Assembly (NCBI GenBank): GCA_964035545.1
Contig: OZ037767.1
Coordinates: 18,668,759-18,728,758, forward strand
Direction of reading: 5' to 3'
DNA from: Bugula neritina
Lineage: Eukaryota; Bryozoa; Gymnolaemata; Cheilostomatida; Bugulidae
Length of the DNA: 60,000 bases
The translations under genes were made by a program, and so were the position numbers. Every line of letters starts with the position of its first letter. Position 1 is the stretch's first letter. The notes beneath the pieces are model-generated. The model searched no databases. It was given only the letters and a program-made list of their open reading frames with translations, and was not told where the DNA came from. Positions 39,900 through 53,181 of this stretch are shown here, piece after piece.

Positions 39900-42800
39900 T
39901 TATTTTGATCCTGGTGCAGATGCTGGTTCAACTACACGTTCATCTATTAGATTCTCATCAGATGAAGGATGTTCCGACAATTCTTCCTGGTCACCGTCGT
40001 CATCTTCTTGACCTTCACCTAACCAAATAAGAATTCAATAACAGTTAATATAAGATAATTCATGCAAAATTGTTAATTAATTTTCATAACTATTACTACT
40101 CAACTATGGCAGCTATAGTCAGGCAGCTAGAGCACTGGCTTAGCAAACACAATGTCAGTGGTTTGACTTCCATTAAAAGATGTTGGTTGTGCATGGTACA
40201 AGATTTCAGTCTAATTTCATTCTTGCCACAGCAGAAAAGAAGACTTTAATTTACTTTCCAAAAAATTTTGTTTCAGATGTTTTCACAGTGACTATAAATT
40301 CTTGTAATGTTATTAAAAGAATGGCTTATACTATTCAATATAATAAATTTGAAACTATCAAACTCTTTAAGCAGCCATGTCGAAGTGGTATAAGTCAATG
40401 ATTAAAGATCACTGCACAAAGTGGAATGCTATTCTTTTCAAAATATTTTAAACACAGACACTGGAGTATGTAAATTTCTTCTACAATAGTTTTTCCAGGA
40501 TTATCCAGTTTTTAAATTGATTCTTAAAGTTCCAAAGAACAAATTATTTCAGAGTGTTTTGAGGCAAGACTCTATAGTATTTACCTATAAATAGAACCAT
40601 ACATGTTATTGCTATAAGTACCATATAATAGTTATCAATCAGTTTAAAAACTAATTACCTTATAAGCATTAAAATACTTAAATAATGTTGATAAATCTAG
40701 CAAACATACAAATCACAAAACTTGTTATTCTTTTAAAGTGTGCATTATAGGCACTAACAGGTGCAATCAAAGTATATCTATAGTATTTAACTAATCACGT
40801 ACCAGTTGAGTCTCCAGAAGGTGATACAGCTTCTGTGGAACCAACTATATTTTCCAAACAACTTTCAGGTACAGGACTTGTTGACATTTTATCAATCCCT
40901 GAAGTAGAATTTTTTGCACTGGCAAAATTAAATCGAGCTTCACTTGACCCACTTTTGCCATGTAAAGAAGTTGCTTCATCAGCTGAATCTTCTACAAGAA
41001 ATTCATAAGCATCAAATTGTTTTTTAATAATATGGTTACTAAATAATAATTTTTCCAAATTTCATACCTGCGGATCATTTTATTTGATTGATTACACATT
41101 TGAAACTTTTACGTTTCAGCTATTTTTCACAGTTTAATTGCTATTTTATATGCTTTTTTGCCTAAAACTAATAAAATATAAATAAATACAATTGAATAAT
41201 TGAGATTTTTTTAAATTTTGATTCGATGACCATGTTTATTTTTAATTATTTGGTCAATTTTAGTTTGCTGGCTGTCACGATAAAAGCGTCCCGCTCCACA
41301 AATCTAAATTGGCTAAGAAATTAAGCAAAAACATAAAAAATCAAGCAAAATTGCAAGTAATCTCAATTAATTAATTGCACTTTTAAAATCCTTATTAGTT
41401 TAGAGCAAAACCCCATATACATACATTAGCAGCAATAAATTGTAAAAATTAGCTAAAAACTGAAGATTTCGAGTGTATAAGAATTTGAGTAAATACATGA
41501 CCTTAACCTACTGTGAGCTGTTTACCTTCATGAGATCTGTTGTTTTTAGATTTGTCTGCACCAGATGAAGCTCCTTGTTGCTCAAGATCAACTTGCAACT
41601 GTTTACCAGGAAATGAACTATGCTTAGGAGTAACACCTTTTTTGATTTTTCTTTTGCCAGGTGGAGAGCTAGCTTTCTGGGATTGAACTTCTGTTAACTG
41701 AGCTATAATATATGACCCAAAAGAGCTAGGAATCTTAGCAACAAGTATACATGATATATGGCGATTCTAAAGACCATAGTTACTTATGCTCAATTTTTTT
41801 TATTGTTTCATATGAGTATATTCTAGTCCAATACATAGCAATTTTTTGGTAAAGTTCAGCTTGACCTAATTAAGCATGCAATTATAAAATAAAAATATAA
41901 AAAATTTATAAATGGTTTTAATTGCTTAGGTTTCTTCCATCACAAATGGTATTAATTAAAATTTGTGTGCCATAAATAAAACATTTATACCATTTGTTAA
42001 AATACCATCATCTCAATGTTTTAAGAGTTACCTACCTCTAGAATCACTGACTGATGAACCGTCTGTAGTTTCAAGTAGAAGACTCACTCTTTCTTCATCG
42101 TTATTAGCAAACTCAACAGACGGATGTCTACTTGTGCTAGGTTGATTATTCCTACCATTTCTTGTCTGTCGTAGTCTATGACTAGCTGTTGAGTCTACAA
42201 GCAAAAAAGGTTTTTAAATTATTTACACAATGGTGTTATAGGTATTTGAGTGTCTTGAATTTTTTTGTTTTTTTGTTATCTACTTAAAAAAGCCAAGTAA
42301 ATCACAAATATTAAATTTATGTTCGTTTTTAATCTCTAATCACGTGACTTACTGTAATAACAATATTTGTTAATTCAATTCACAAAGCACATTATTTTGT
42401 CTAAATGAACAACACATTTTAGTTATCTTGATCAGATAATATTTAAAAATACTCTCAAAACATAATCTTTCACAAAATAGATAAGCCAAACATTTGTATT
42501 TGCGGATATTAAATCTACCTGTTTTTTGAGTAGTATTTTTTAAAGAGTTCAATCCGCTTTGCACTAAAGGAGCAGGAGCATTTGAAGGATCTGTAAGCAG
42601 AAGAAAAACAGAAAGTATCAGAACCTGCAATTTTTATCAATTAAAAGTATCCAAAATGCATCTTTGAATCTTTAAAATTCGTCAAAATGTACATATAGTG
42701 TGACCCTAAGTATATATAGAAAATTAGCAAGTTTACAGTAACAGTTACCAGTTGTACTAAAGCCTTTTGAAGTTTGCCTTCTTGATTTACACGTATAAAT

Positions 42801-44463
42801 AATAGCTCCAACAATTCCAAATACTATCACTGTAACGAGGATAGCAATTACGGGGACATAGACATTAGCTTGTGGTGTTTCTGAACTCGGCTTGCTTTTA
42901 TCAGTTGGGTTCTCTACAACAGAAACTTTCGGCATTTAAAATATTTTATTGCCATTCGAGGCATAGTAATATGGCAAATTTGAATGTTAGTTTACTTTTT
43001 TAGTTTTAATTTTCAACTTACGTAGGTGATTTGTCACATTTGACTTCTCCAGAGTTGTAGCAGTGGATGTAGTTGTTAGGATGTTGAGTTGCTGTTCACA
43101 GTAGTCCAAGTAATAATCTAAAAGTACAATAAATAAAAAAACATGTCTAAAAGTGCATTCATTACCTAGTATTGTTTTTAACAGTTCAGAAACTAATCTA
43201 CCTGGATATTTTTTATGGCAACAAGTTGAGGCTGAATTTCAAAAATATTTTATAAACTAGCGGTTGAACTTAACCAGAAATTGTGAGTTACAGCTTTAAG
43301 AACACAAAATATAAACTTGGACTAGCATGACATGTTTAGGAAACTGAGAGCAATACTTGAACATTCTCCAGTGCAGAGGGCGGCATCTCTGGACCCAACT
43401 ACTCTGTTATTGCAGATCGGACCACAACTTTTATATTGATTTAGTCTTTCCAAAGCGAAGCATCCCTCTACTGCCTTTTGAAACTTGGCGCCATCTGAGT
43501 CACACTTGGCGTCTGTATATTTTGTTTTGTTCCCAGAGCAAATCCAAATCCTGTTAATTAAATATTTTCAAAAAAATAAATGCTATAAAACTTTTGCCTT
43601 CACTGGGATTTGAGCCCAGGACATCCTAGCTTGTTAAAAAGCATACTACTATTACACCACAGAGGCTACTAGCTTGTTAACAAGCATACTACTATTACAC
43701 CACAGAGGCTACTAGCTTGTTCACAAGCATACTACTATTACACCACAGAGGCTACTAGCTGTTAACTCAACACTGCAATATTAAAAACCCTTGATATGTC
43801 GGCGTTTTTTCAATTTTCACACTTGATTATATTATAACAGCAGATTTTCCGTAGAAGGTTTTCCTTTCTAAAGATTGTTAAAAACTGCAAGGCTGTTTCT
43901 TGCCATAAAAATCTTTAAAGCTTGAGCAAATCATATTTAAATTATAATAAACATAAACTGTTACAAACATTTATTGCTTCACCGCTCAAACAGCTTAATT
44001 ATTTTCACCTTCAACTACAACTATCAAAAAGCAATCTTTCACACCATTATAATAATATATTACATTATATTATTGTTACATAAATGACATTTTGATGGTG
44101 CATGTCATATCAATATGCTGCAACATGCCACGATACATATTAAATAAAATAATTGATCTTAATAAATTGTATCCTAAATTACAGTCATTTTATTAAATGC
44201 ATTATTATTTTAATAAACATGTTGTCTTATCTTCTTACAGGTATCATATATATACAATTGTACCATATTATGTTGCCTCTGTGTATAACATGTGCTACAT
44301 TATTATAATAATAATTTCTACAAATATTATTGTCATGATAGTTATATCTATTATCAAAACCTTACTTGGTATTTGGATTAGTAGTGACAGCAGAAAGTAT
44401 TGTAGACACCATGACTGACCACACCATGACCAACACAACGGCGTATCTCACAGTCTTATTCAT
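39900..44463 (-). CDS. Nine-exon single-pass membrane protein with eight-cysteine ectodomain
   Basis: The model is complement(39900..40018, 40803..40991, 41526..41702, 42036..42194, 42519..42590, 42749..42913, 43022..43117, 43357..43550, 44366..44463), 422 residues. Every junction has GT-AG ends and keeps frame; the last seven introns are all phase 1. Residues 1-25 are a signal peptide (MNKTVRYAVVLVMVWSVMVS onward). The ectodomain has eight cysteines, including CGPIC, LCTGEC and YYLDYC, and NKT, NVT sequons, then a Thr/Ser/Pro-rich stalk. The membrane segment is about residues 148-170 (VPVIAILVTVIVFGIVGAII). The cytoplasmic tail of about 250 residues is Ser-rich, has KRKIKK and an acidic end (QEDDDGDQEE), and no recognised catalytic domain. 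After the stop, donor GTAAGTTGG at 39883 and acceptor TTATTGTTGCAG at 39016 suggest a 3' UTR exon. The architecture is receptor-like; resemblance of the cysteine region to a TNF-receptor-type module is speculative. Confidence 0.82.
40108..40312 (+). mobile_element. SINE-A copy 5, diverged, in intron 8 of the membrane protein gene
   Basis: Head GGCAGCTATAGTCAGGCAGC with AGCACTGGCTTAGCAAACA, decayed B box (GGTTTGACTTCC), and an end matching the family tail (GTGACTATAAATTCTTG). It is antisense to the gene. Confidence 0.65.
43585..43785 (-). mobile_element. SINE-B copy 6 with a triplicated A-box segment
   Basis: On the minus strand the leader GTTGAGTTAACAGCTAGTAG and A box TGTAATAGTAGTATGCTTGT are followed by two further copies of the A-box segment (about 47 bp each, with AGCCTCTGTGGTGTAATAGT), then CTAGGATGTCCTGGGCTCAA and AATCCCAGTGAAGGCAAAAG. 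The element lies in intron 1 in the sense orientation. Confidence 0.8.
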
Positions 44464-46985
44464 AATTCTGTAAATATTATATAACCATTGAGATATAGTA
44501 TAAAATTGAGTAATACTATCATGGGAAGTACTTTATCAAAGCAACTGGTCTCCAAGTAGTTGCTTATAGCTAACATTAGGTAACACTTTTAATTAAACTA
44601 CAATACTTTAGAGTGTTACTAAATATAGACAGCACCTTTATAAAAATTTACAAGCAGTACCTAGTTTATAGCTTACGAAAAGTAGAGCTCGAAGTTATAG
44701 GCAGAACAAGTTATAAGCAGAATATCTACTAAAAATACACCAAAATTAAGCAATATAATTAGACAACACCTTTTGCTAAAATTAGACACCACTTGCACAG
44801 TGTTGGTCAAAAGATACCACAAGATACAATCATACAAGCTCTTCTATGTGATAACTGATAAGTAATATTATCTTTGCCTGTCAAAGGCTAAATAGTGTTG
44901 AAAAATTTACCAACATAAACCACAAGTTACCACTATTGCGTTTTAACACAATCATGTATAATGTAAAAATAATGTATTCATTGTATTTGGGCAAAATGAT
45001 GTCATATTCACATCATGCACATAACTGTTACATTTATATTTCTCTCAAATAGTTCTTCAGGTATATCTTTATACTATTTAGTTGATGTACTAAAACAGAA
45101 AATATACAAAGTTGTAACAAAAGCCTAGCCATGCATGCTAAATTTGTTGAAAAACATTGTAGTTATTATAGTACCTAAATTATCGAAATTTTGTTTTAAA
45201 TTCTAGATTAGAAAAAATTGTCTTTTCAAATAATAATATTTACAAATCATTTAGCTAAGTAATGTTAAATTTAGAATCTAAAATTGAGTCAAAACTGTGT
45301 TGATTCTTGTTATAACATTTACTGACATAGAAAATTAATCTAGGGCTAGGTTTATTATATTACTCTAGGTATTGATTAGGTAAAATCGCAAAGTTTGAGG
45401 GGAATTTTCTTAAAAATTCTAGCTTATAGCTATTATATAGGTATATTTGAATTGATTATTCTAAAACAGCTCCTTTTATTCATGAGTGTGTTTTACATTA
45501 GAGAGGCCTTTAGCTGTTTTCCAATCCAGTTCTTTAACTGCATAAAATACTAGGGGGGGGGGGGAATGAATATTAACAGCTTAAGTTTTTACATGTAATG
45601 TAGAGATGTTTGCTAGAAAATAATTGAATCCTATATTCTAGAAATTTCAACGATTGGTTTAGGTACTTGAAATTTTAGGAGCAATTGAAACTACCTCTAT
45701 ACAAATGCTCTACGGTGTTGGATAAACTACTGATAAGAAGAGTACTAAAGTTTATTACGGATCATGTATAGTTAATGCGTATATTTAGATAAGAAAAAAA
45801 TTTGTGGGTAGTTTAGGAAGGTTTTAGTAAACAGTGACTACGATAGGGTTGTCCCAAATATAAAACAAACAATTTAGCTCTTCAGGTGTATAATAAACAC
45901 CCACCCAAAACTTTGTATTTATAAATGAAAAACTTCAAAATATTTTTAAATGGGCTGACAAACCACATACATCTTCGATTTCATAAATCGCATTGAATCA
46001 TGAGCAAACCACAGCAGAGATTGCTCAACTTTTACTCTAATAACTATGTATAGTACTCGAACTATAATCACGCAGTATGTCATTTATTATAGCACACATA
46101 TATATAGTCTCTTCCAACATTAAAGTGAAGCCCTATATCTGCTACATTTTGTACTCTAATGTCAGACTTCTTTTTAAAGTGGATCACTTGAAGTTGATAA
46201 AGTAATATGAAGATGTGACTACATACATTCTTTGAACTCATAGACATAAAATATTTGGATAGTAAATGACAGTGCATTTAAAATGCTAAAAAATTTTAAC
46301 TTGTAAATGAAATCTTGAAGCATAGTATATAGCAGTATATGTTGCATATATAACAACAGTCACGAATCATTCAAATTGAGCCTACTGCAACAATTGAAAT
46401 GCACTCTTTGAAAAGGACCTTACTTTTGAAATGAGAACAAATCATTGTTGCATTAGCAAGTTGGCATTTCAAAGCTGACCTACTTTTTAACTGAAGCGGG
46501 TAGTTGTTAAACATTTAGCTATTCTGGAATTTGACTTTGCAATCATTTCACCTAGAGCTTTGCGTGTCCACCGACTATGCCAAAATTTTAGTATAAATCA
46601 AAGTCAAAATTATTTCAAAGAATTAACTTGAATAATACTATTGGGCAGCACCAGTATATACACTTTGAACTCAAATGTAATATAGAATGATGTACTAAAA
46701 GTCAAATGTAAGTTTTGCTCTACTAAAATTAATTTTGTAAGCATCATTGATTGACCATTTTTGGCTAATCGTCATATTAAGTTTATTGAGATACATCATG
46801 CTAGAGTTTATGGGGAGAAATCAAACTGTAGTTTACTGCTACACAGAACAGACATTACATACTAATTGTGTTACTGTTGTTATTAGTAATATATCAGCTA
46901 CTTTATAATAAGAGGTTAGTGAAGCAGGTTTTTGAGAGAGCAGGGTTACTACTACAGATAAAAAGCAAACTTCAAACTAATAAAA
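44464..46985 (-). repeat. Upstream region of the membrane protein gene, duplicated block copy A
   Basis: The block starts at the gene's start codon and runs upstream. Text such as AACTGGTCTCCAAGTAGTTG (44539), TACAAATGCTCTACGGTGTT (45698) and ACTCTTTGAAAAGGACC (46402) recurs in order at 48722, 50235 and 51328. It has no gene of its own and must hold the promoter. It carries a G run at 45553 not seen in copy B. Confidence 0.8.
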
Positions 46986-46999
46986 GTACATATAACCAT

Positions 47000-48617
47000 A
47001 TATTATCAAAAGTACTTCAGACATGAAAAATTTGCATGGTATGGATTACAACTAACAAATGAGAACGTCAGTAAGCAACTGCTATCGAGAGGGCCGAATG
47101 AAATAAGTTGAATAATAACTACATAGGCTACACAGTTAAGAAAGTGTTCATCCCTGAGGAATGACATGGTCTAAGGTAGTCTAGATTGCTCTATAAGTTT
47201 GTGGAGGGAGTCCTCAATAAACTATAGCTCCCTAGTAGTTGCCAAGATTGGCGAAGGGGGAACCTCTCTTATTTTGCCACTGATATATTGACAATGTAGA
47301 GTCCCGAGAGTGGGAACGCTGGACATGCTGCTTGGCCGAGGTAATATTAGTGTCAGCTCTGTGTAACACCACTCTTGGTAACCACCGAGGAGGGAAGGAA
47401 CGAGAAATCTCTGTCTCCGGCCTCTTATGGTGTGAGAGCCTGAGCATGGTCTTGTTGGCCTTGGTGTTCGCCTGTTTCCTGGGCTTTCTGATTGGCTGGG
47501 CGACCTCCTGAGGTAAGGATTGACGGTGATGAGAACCTTTAACTGCCATCGTGGGTGTACCCACATGATTTAACGTCACTGGGTGATGCGGGCAAAGCTG
47601 GTCAGAGGATGCTAACTTAGCGGGCGATTTCGTCTGATCAGGTTCTGGAACAGGTCCGGGTGGTATTGATGTAAGTCCAGCTTTTACTGCATCGGCATAA
47701 CTCTGAGGCCAGGTATTACAACTCTCCACGTAACCCACCGCTTGGCTCATTAATGTACCGCTTTGTACGCAGTCACACACAAAACCTTGGAGGTAAGGTG
47801 GGGGTTGTCTAGAGCGCTGACCCTTCTCCAAATACGACGGTGCCTTTACAGATGGACTCGAAAGTTCCACGGGTGGGGCTACCGGCTCTGAGATGGATGG
47901 TTCCATACTGACTTCCCCTGGAGCTTCCAAGGTGGGGTTCCTCCCCTCTGTGGGGGTCTCCACCTCCAGGCCCGGCTTGGGTTCTAAAAGTGATGGCATC
48001 AAATCTGGCACTAAAGGTGGTAGACTCACTTCCAGTGGTGGAAGCGGTCGTTCGTCCCTTGTCAGTTCTTCCTCCCGCGGCACGACCACCTTATACTCAG
48101 GTTTGTGCCGCTGCCGCCCGCGCATTGCCGTCTGCCTCTTGGGCTCTAACAGCAAAGGAGCTTCTTTCACCGCATTGGGGCTAGCCCAATGCGGCTTCAA
48201 GCGAGCCTCATTCTGGATAGACACTTGTCCTAAGAGCTCGATTTTGTAGGTATGATTGGGCATCACCTCGACTACTAAATAGCTTAGCCGCTTGTCCACG
48301 ACGCCTAGGGTGGTTGGCCTTCCAAACCCAGTCCCCCACCCAGTAGAGGGGAGGCTCTTCAGTGTCCTTGCTCCGCACCTGTCATTGCTTCTCTTGAGGC
48401 ATTTTGTGTGCAGCCCTCATACGTTCTACCAGTTCACCTACATACCCATGGACAGAGTTATCATGATCAGGAACATGGTAGGCGAGGTGGTCGGGGAACC
48501 GGGTCTCTTGGCCAAGCACTAGGAGGTTGGGAATCTCACCCATACTGGTATGTGGGGTGCTGCGGTATGCCCGCATGACTTGCGGAAGCACCCTATCCCA
48601 TTCCTCCTAACCTGCAG
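47000..48617 (-). mobile_element. Decayed Ty3/gypsy-type retrotransposon fragment (integrase C-terminal part)
   Basis: Reading right to left it starts inside integrase (EEWDRVLPQVMRAYRSTPHT, then GEIPNLLVLGQETRFPDHLA), which is the end of the catalytic core. It continues through YWVGDWVWK to an SH3-like C-terminal module (VEVMPNHTYKIELLGQVSIQ, then NEARLKPHWA) and a Pro-rich tail of about 300 residues ending near 47232. A stop (after MPQEKQ) and a frameshift interrupt it, so it cannot make an intact integrase. Reverse transcriptase, RNase H, gag and paired LTRs are absent. It lies exactly between the two duplicated blocks. Confidence 0.8.
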
Positions 48618-48642
48618 TAACGTATCCTACAGCCATATTCAT
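48610..48642 (-). pseudogene. Decapitated paralogue of the membrane protein gene (start of exon 1 only)
   Basis: An ATG at 48642 opens MNMAVGYVT, aligned with MNKTVRYAV of the intact gene, with matching 5' flank. Similarity is lost after about nine codons, at about 48617, where gypsy sequence begins, and a stop follows two codons later. No other exon of this paralogue is in the window. Confidence 0.7.
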
Positions 48643-51600
48643 AGTTCTGTAAATAATATAATCCCCTAGCTTCAATATAAATTCGAGTAATATTATAACT
48701 TGAATCCTTTTATCAAATCAACTGGTCCCCAAGCAGTTGGTTAGCTAACACTAGTGACTAGAGTGTTACTAAATATAGACAGCACCGTTATGAAAATTTA
48801 TAAACAGTACCTAGTTTATAGTTTACTAAAAATAGAGCTCAAAGTTATAGGCAAAATATATCTACTAGAATTACACGACAATCAAGCAATATAATTAGAA
48901 GACAACCAAATTAGACACCACTTGCACAGCGTTTGTCAAAATATTTAACAATATACAGTCATACAAGCGCTTCTATTTGATAAACAATATTCCTTTCAGA
49001 CCTGTCAAAAGCTAACTAAGAGCAATGGTGTTGAGAAATTTTACCAACATAAAACGCAATTGTTACCACCACTGTATAATACGCAATCATGTATAATACA
49101 AGGAGTGATGTATACAATGTATTGAGTTGAAATGATGGCTCATTTACATCACACACATAACTGTGCTACTTATTTACATTATTCTCTCATGAAAATAAGT
49201 TTTTAAATATATCTGTATGATATACTATTTAGTTGATGTACTAAAAAAAGATACCATAAAAATTTACAACAAAAACCTAGCCAAGCATGCAAATTGCACG
49301 ATACACTATTTGAATGTACACCTTTTATAAGAAGGGGAATTATTTTGTAGTTGATTGTGATGACTAACATATTTCATAGGTATTTTAAGTGCTTTAAAAT
49401 GCAATCAATACAATACGGTAAAAACACTGTAGTTACTAGTTATAGCTAACTTATAGAGGCTGTGTTTTAACTCCAGATTGGAAAACATGCATTGCATTTC
49501 AAATCAAGTTATTTAGAAGTCATTTGAACGTATATGCTGCTCTGGGCTCTGAAAAAATTAGCTATAATACTAAATTTGAAATGTAAAATTAGATCAAGAT
49601 TGTTTTAATTTACTATTGATTATAATATTTACTGATGCAGAAAATAAATCTAGGGCTATGTATATTATTATCTGATTATAGATATTGATTCGGTAAAACT
49701 CAAAGTTTGAATGGAATTTTCTCAGAAATTCAGTTAGCCATTATATAAGCATATTTGATTTGATCATTCTATAATAGCTCGTCTTAATCTGAGTGTATTT
49801 CACATTAGAGAGTTTTAGCTGTTTTACTATATCCAATGCAGTTTTTTAACTACATGAAATAAGGAAAAATATTCACTTAAAGTTTTTGCATGCAACTGTA
49901 GAGAAGTTTGCTAAGGAATAATTAAATCATAATATGTTCTAAAAGTGGTAATTTGATTTGTTCAGAGGAAGCAGTCGTGGTCTAGGGGTTAAAGCGTTTG
50001 CTTACAGTAAACATGAAGTCATGGGTTAGAACTCCAGTGAAATATATTGATTGGTGATGTTAGGAAGAGCCTTCAGTCATAATTGTTCCTGTGTCACACA
50101 TGAATATAAGTTCTTAGTCCAATTTAACAAAAAACCCCTTCCATCATAGGATGGTGACTATAAACTTGCAAGAGTGTTATCAATGATTTGCTTAGGTATA
50201 ACTTAAAAGTTAAGAAGCACAATTGAACCTGCTCCTATACAAATGCTCTACGTATAGTGTAAGCTAAACTACTGATATGAAGAGTAAAGTCTACTACATC
50301 AGATACAGCTATCGCTTATATAATTGTATTCAGATAACAGGCAAGCTCACTGGTAGTTTTATATTATAGGAAGCGTTGCCTTAACATTTAGACAGTGACC
50401 CATTTATGAAGCAACATTTTAGTTCTCCTTGCAAAGAATACATGCTAGCTTGAAACTTAGTATTTGAAGATAGACCAAAATATTTTTATATAAGGTCACA
50501 AAGTACGAATATCTTTCTTCCTCTGTATATATAGATTCAATGTAGATGTTATAGTGCCATGTTGTTTATATGTTTACAGTTATGGTGTACAGTATTATAT
50601 GTATGTAACATCAAGTACTAGAATGTGTGAAGCTTGACCATATTATTATGCATATTATAGCTATACAGCTATTAGGTATTATAGCTATATGTAACCAGCC
50701 TAGAATGTAAATACCTAACCCTAGCTAAGTCCCTCAGCAATTACTAAAAATTAATAAAAACTTAGCTAGATTGTGAGTAACATCTACATAATAGATAACA
50801 AATATCAGAATATAACTATTGCTACTGTATTACTGGTGTTGGTGAGAATAAATACATGTGTTAATATTAACGTATTTTAGACTAGCTACTAAAAATCTTT
50901 ATGTAATAAATCATATTGAATCATTATTAAACTGCTGTATAGAGGGTTCAACTTCTACTCAAATGATGAAATACTTCAAGCTGTATAATTTAACCATGTA
51001 ATATACCCATAACTATAGGATGTTTAAAGCACATCATAGTTATTTCTCCCAACATTATTCACTGCTATTTTTACTCTATCATGTCAGCTATATTTTTTAA
51101 AGTTGCTTACTTCAAGTTGGTTAAGTAATATGAGGATGTGCCTTCATACAGCTTTTCAGACAAGACATGAACTATTTGTGTAGCTTATGACAGTGCTTTT
51201 GAAATGCCAAGAAATGTCATTTTATAAATGAAATCTAGCTTAAAGCATAAAATTATATATAGTAGTGCATTTTGTATATAGAGATGATTACAAATTATCT
51301 AGAAGTATATGACAACAACTAAAATACACTCTTTAAAAAGGACCATGCTTTTGAAATTGGGACAAAACATTGTTGCATCAGTAAAGTGACGTTTCAAAAC
51401 TGACCTACGTTGTAACTTAAGTAAGTAGTTGTTATTTTGCATTTTGACTTAGCAACATTTTCACCTAGCGGTTAGTGTGTTCCAAATTGTGCCAGAACTT
51501 TAGTAAGCTAAAGTCAAAATTCTTCAAAAAATCAGCTTGAATCATACTAATGTGCAGTATTGGTATATACACTTAGATCTCAAATACAACCAAATTTTTG

Positions 51601-51910
51601 ACTTAAAATATAAAATGATATACTAAAGATTAAATTCAAATTTTGCTATGATCAAATTATTTCTGAAAATATAATTGACTATACCTTTGGCTAGTATTAA
51701 TATGTTCATTGAGAAAAATTTTGCTGTAGAGTTCATGGATAGAAATCAAACTGGAGCTAATTACTGTTAGACAGAACAGGCTTTAAATACTAATTATGTT
51801 ACTGTTTAATATTGGCTAATATAAGAGACTATAGTGAAACAGATTATTGTTGTAATATTATTCATCACAACGCAGGGCTACGACTAAAAAACAAAATTCA
51901 AACTTCTGAA
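48643..51910 (-). repeat. Upstream region, duplicated block copy B
   Basis: Collinear with 44464-46985 at moderate identity, but longer because of a SINE-A insertion at 49971-50175 and several smaller insertions near 50500-50900. It would be the promoter region of the truncated paralogue. Confidence 0.8.
49971..50175 (+). mobile_element. SINE-A copy 6, inserted in block B only
   Basis: Head GCAGTCGTGGTCTAGGGGTT, weakened B box (GGGTTAGAACTCC), body GGTGATGTTAGGAAGAGCC and tail GGTGACTATAAACTTGCAAG. Flanks show similar strings, AATTTGATTTGTTCAG before and AATGATTTGCTTAGG after, consistent with a target-site duplication. Block A has a single matching site (ACGATTGGTTTAGG at 45650) with no SINE. 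Confidence 0.85.
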
Positions 51911-53160
51911 AAAATTCATCCTGAAGCCTATTATTATGCATTGTATGCAGGTTTCAGACTCTGCTCATTTTATAAGCACCATGCCATTATATACTCGCAA
52001 TTAGAAACATAGTCATAATATAGCTAATGTATTGCTACGTACACCTTCACATTTCTCTAACTATAAGTAACTATGTAAACACCTACACTCAACATAACTG
52101 CCACCCAAATGCAAAGAATTAATTCTGAGAGTTGCTGAGCCAATTTTCATTATCTAAATGTCTATAAAGCTTACCCTGTTGCTTCCATGTGTATTATGGC
52201 ATTTTCCAAACAAACGGAAACTCATTAACAGCAAGCTGACTTTTTGGGTGGAACTGAAAAAACCTACTATTGTTACGCCATGGATCTAACTATGGAAAAT
52301 GTTTACGCAATTAATAAGGTGACTGTCCCCAAACTTTTATGACTAATAAACACTATACTAGCTGCAGTTGAATGTTGCTATCTAAACATAGTATTATTTG
52401 CTTAAGAGATGATAAGGGAATTGTGATTCATCATTAAATGAACTTTGACTCATTTTATCTTGTTGGTTTAACCATGTATACTACCACTGCAGGTCGAGTA
52501 GCATACATGCTACCAAGAGTCTGCACTATAAAATAGGATCTCACAATTTGTCTAATTCTAATGCATTTAGGACGACTTATATATGTAGCTTTCTTAGCAG
52601 GAGATGTAAAACAACTAGCTAGTTGGGAACTCTTTCTATTTACTTTAATATTGGCAGAAAAATATTCCATAACTACTTTTTTGAATGGAAAACCACTAAT
52701 TAAACCTCAAGGTTTTTATCAATTATTTGCATCAATTTCAGAGTGAGAGTACACACTGAGCCCAACTATAATGCATCATCAACATAATCCAGGACATATC
52801 AATGCATGCAGACAATACAATAGATCTGTCTTGTCATGCGAGAGTTTTGTTTAAATTATATAAAATTATCACAATAAATTCCTGACAACTATAAGTGCTA
52901 TGAGTAAAATAATATTGTTTGCGCCGGATGTGCAAGTCCTCTAGCTGTTGCTAAGTAACTGCTGGATTGATCTATAAGACTAATCTTTGTAGGTCAATTA
53001 ATGCTGGTTGGTACTGCAGAGACACGTGATAACCTAGTTTATATGCTGGTATATAGTATAGTGTCATGAAAGTGCTTATAGAAAGGATGGATTACAGAGA
53101 ACCAATTCTGCTGGTATTTATTAATACTGTATATTTATATTTGACTGCATGCAGTTAATA
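51911..53160. other. Intergenic DNA between block B and LU8
   Basis: AT-rich. Two overlapping opposite-strand ORFs near 52455-52746 were examined and not accepted. No other feature was recognised. Confidence 0.4.
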
Positions 53161-53181
53161 GAGTCGCATTTGCTTATTATC

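Noticed and set aside
47893-48522. Plus-strand ORFs in the gypsy fragment
   Set aside because: Shadows of the minus-strand integrase C-terminal and Pro-rich region.
52455-52746. Overlapping ORFs on both strands, one with a faint membrane-protein look (MHLGRLIYVAFLAG)
   Set aside because: No splice-supported gene model and no convincing family; a mitochondrial insertion was considered, but the similarity is too weak.
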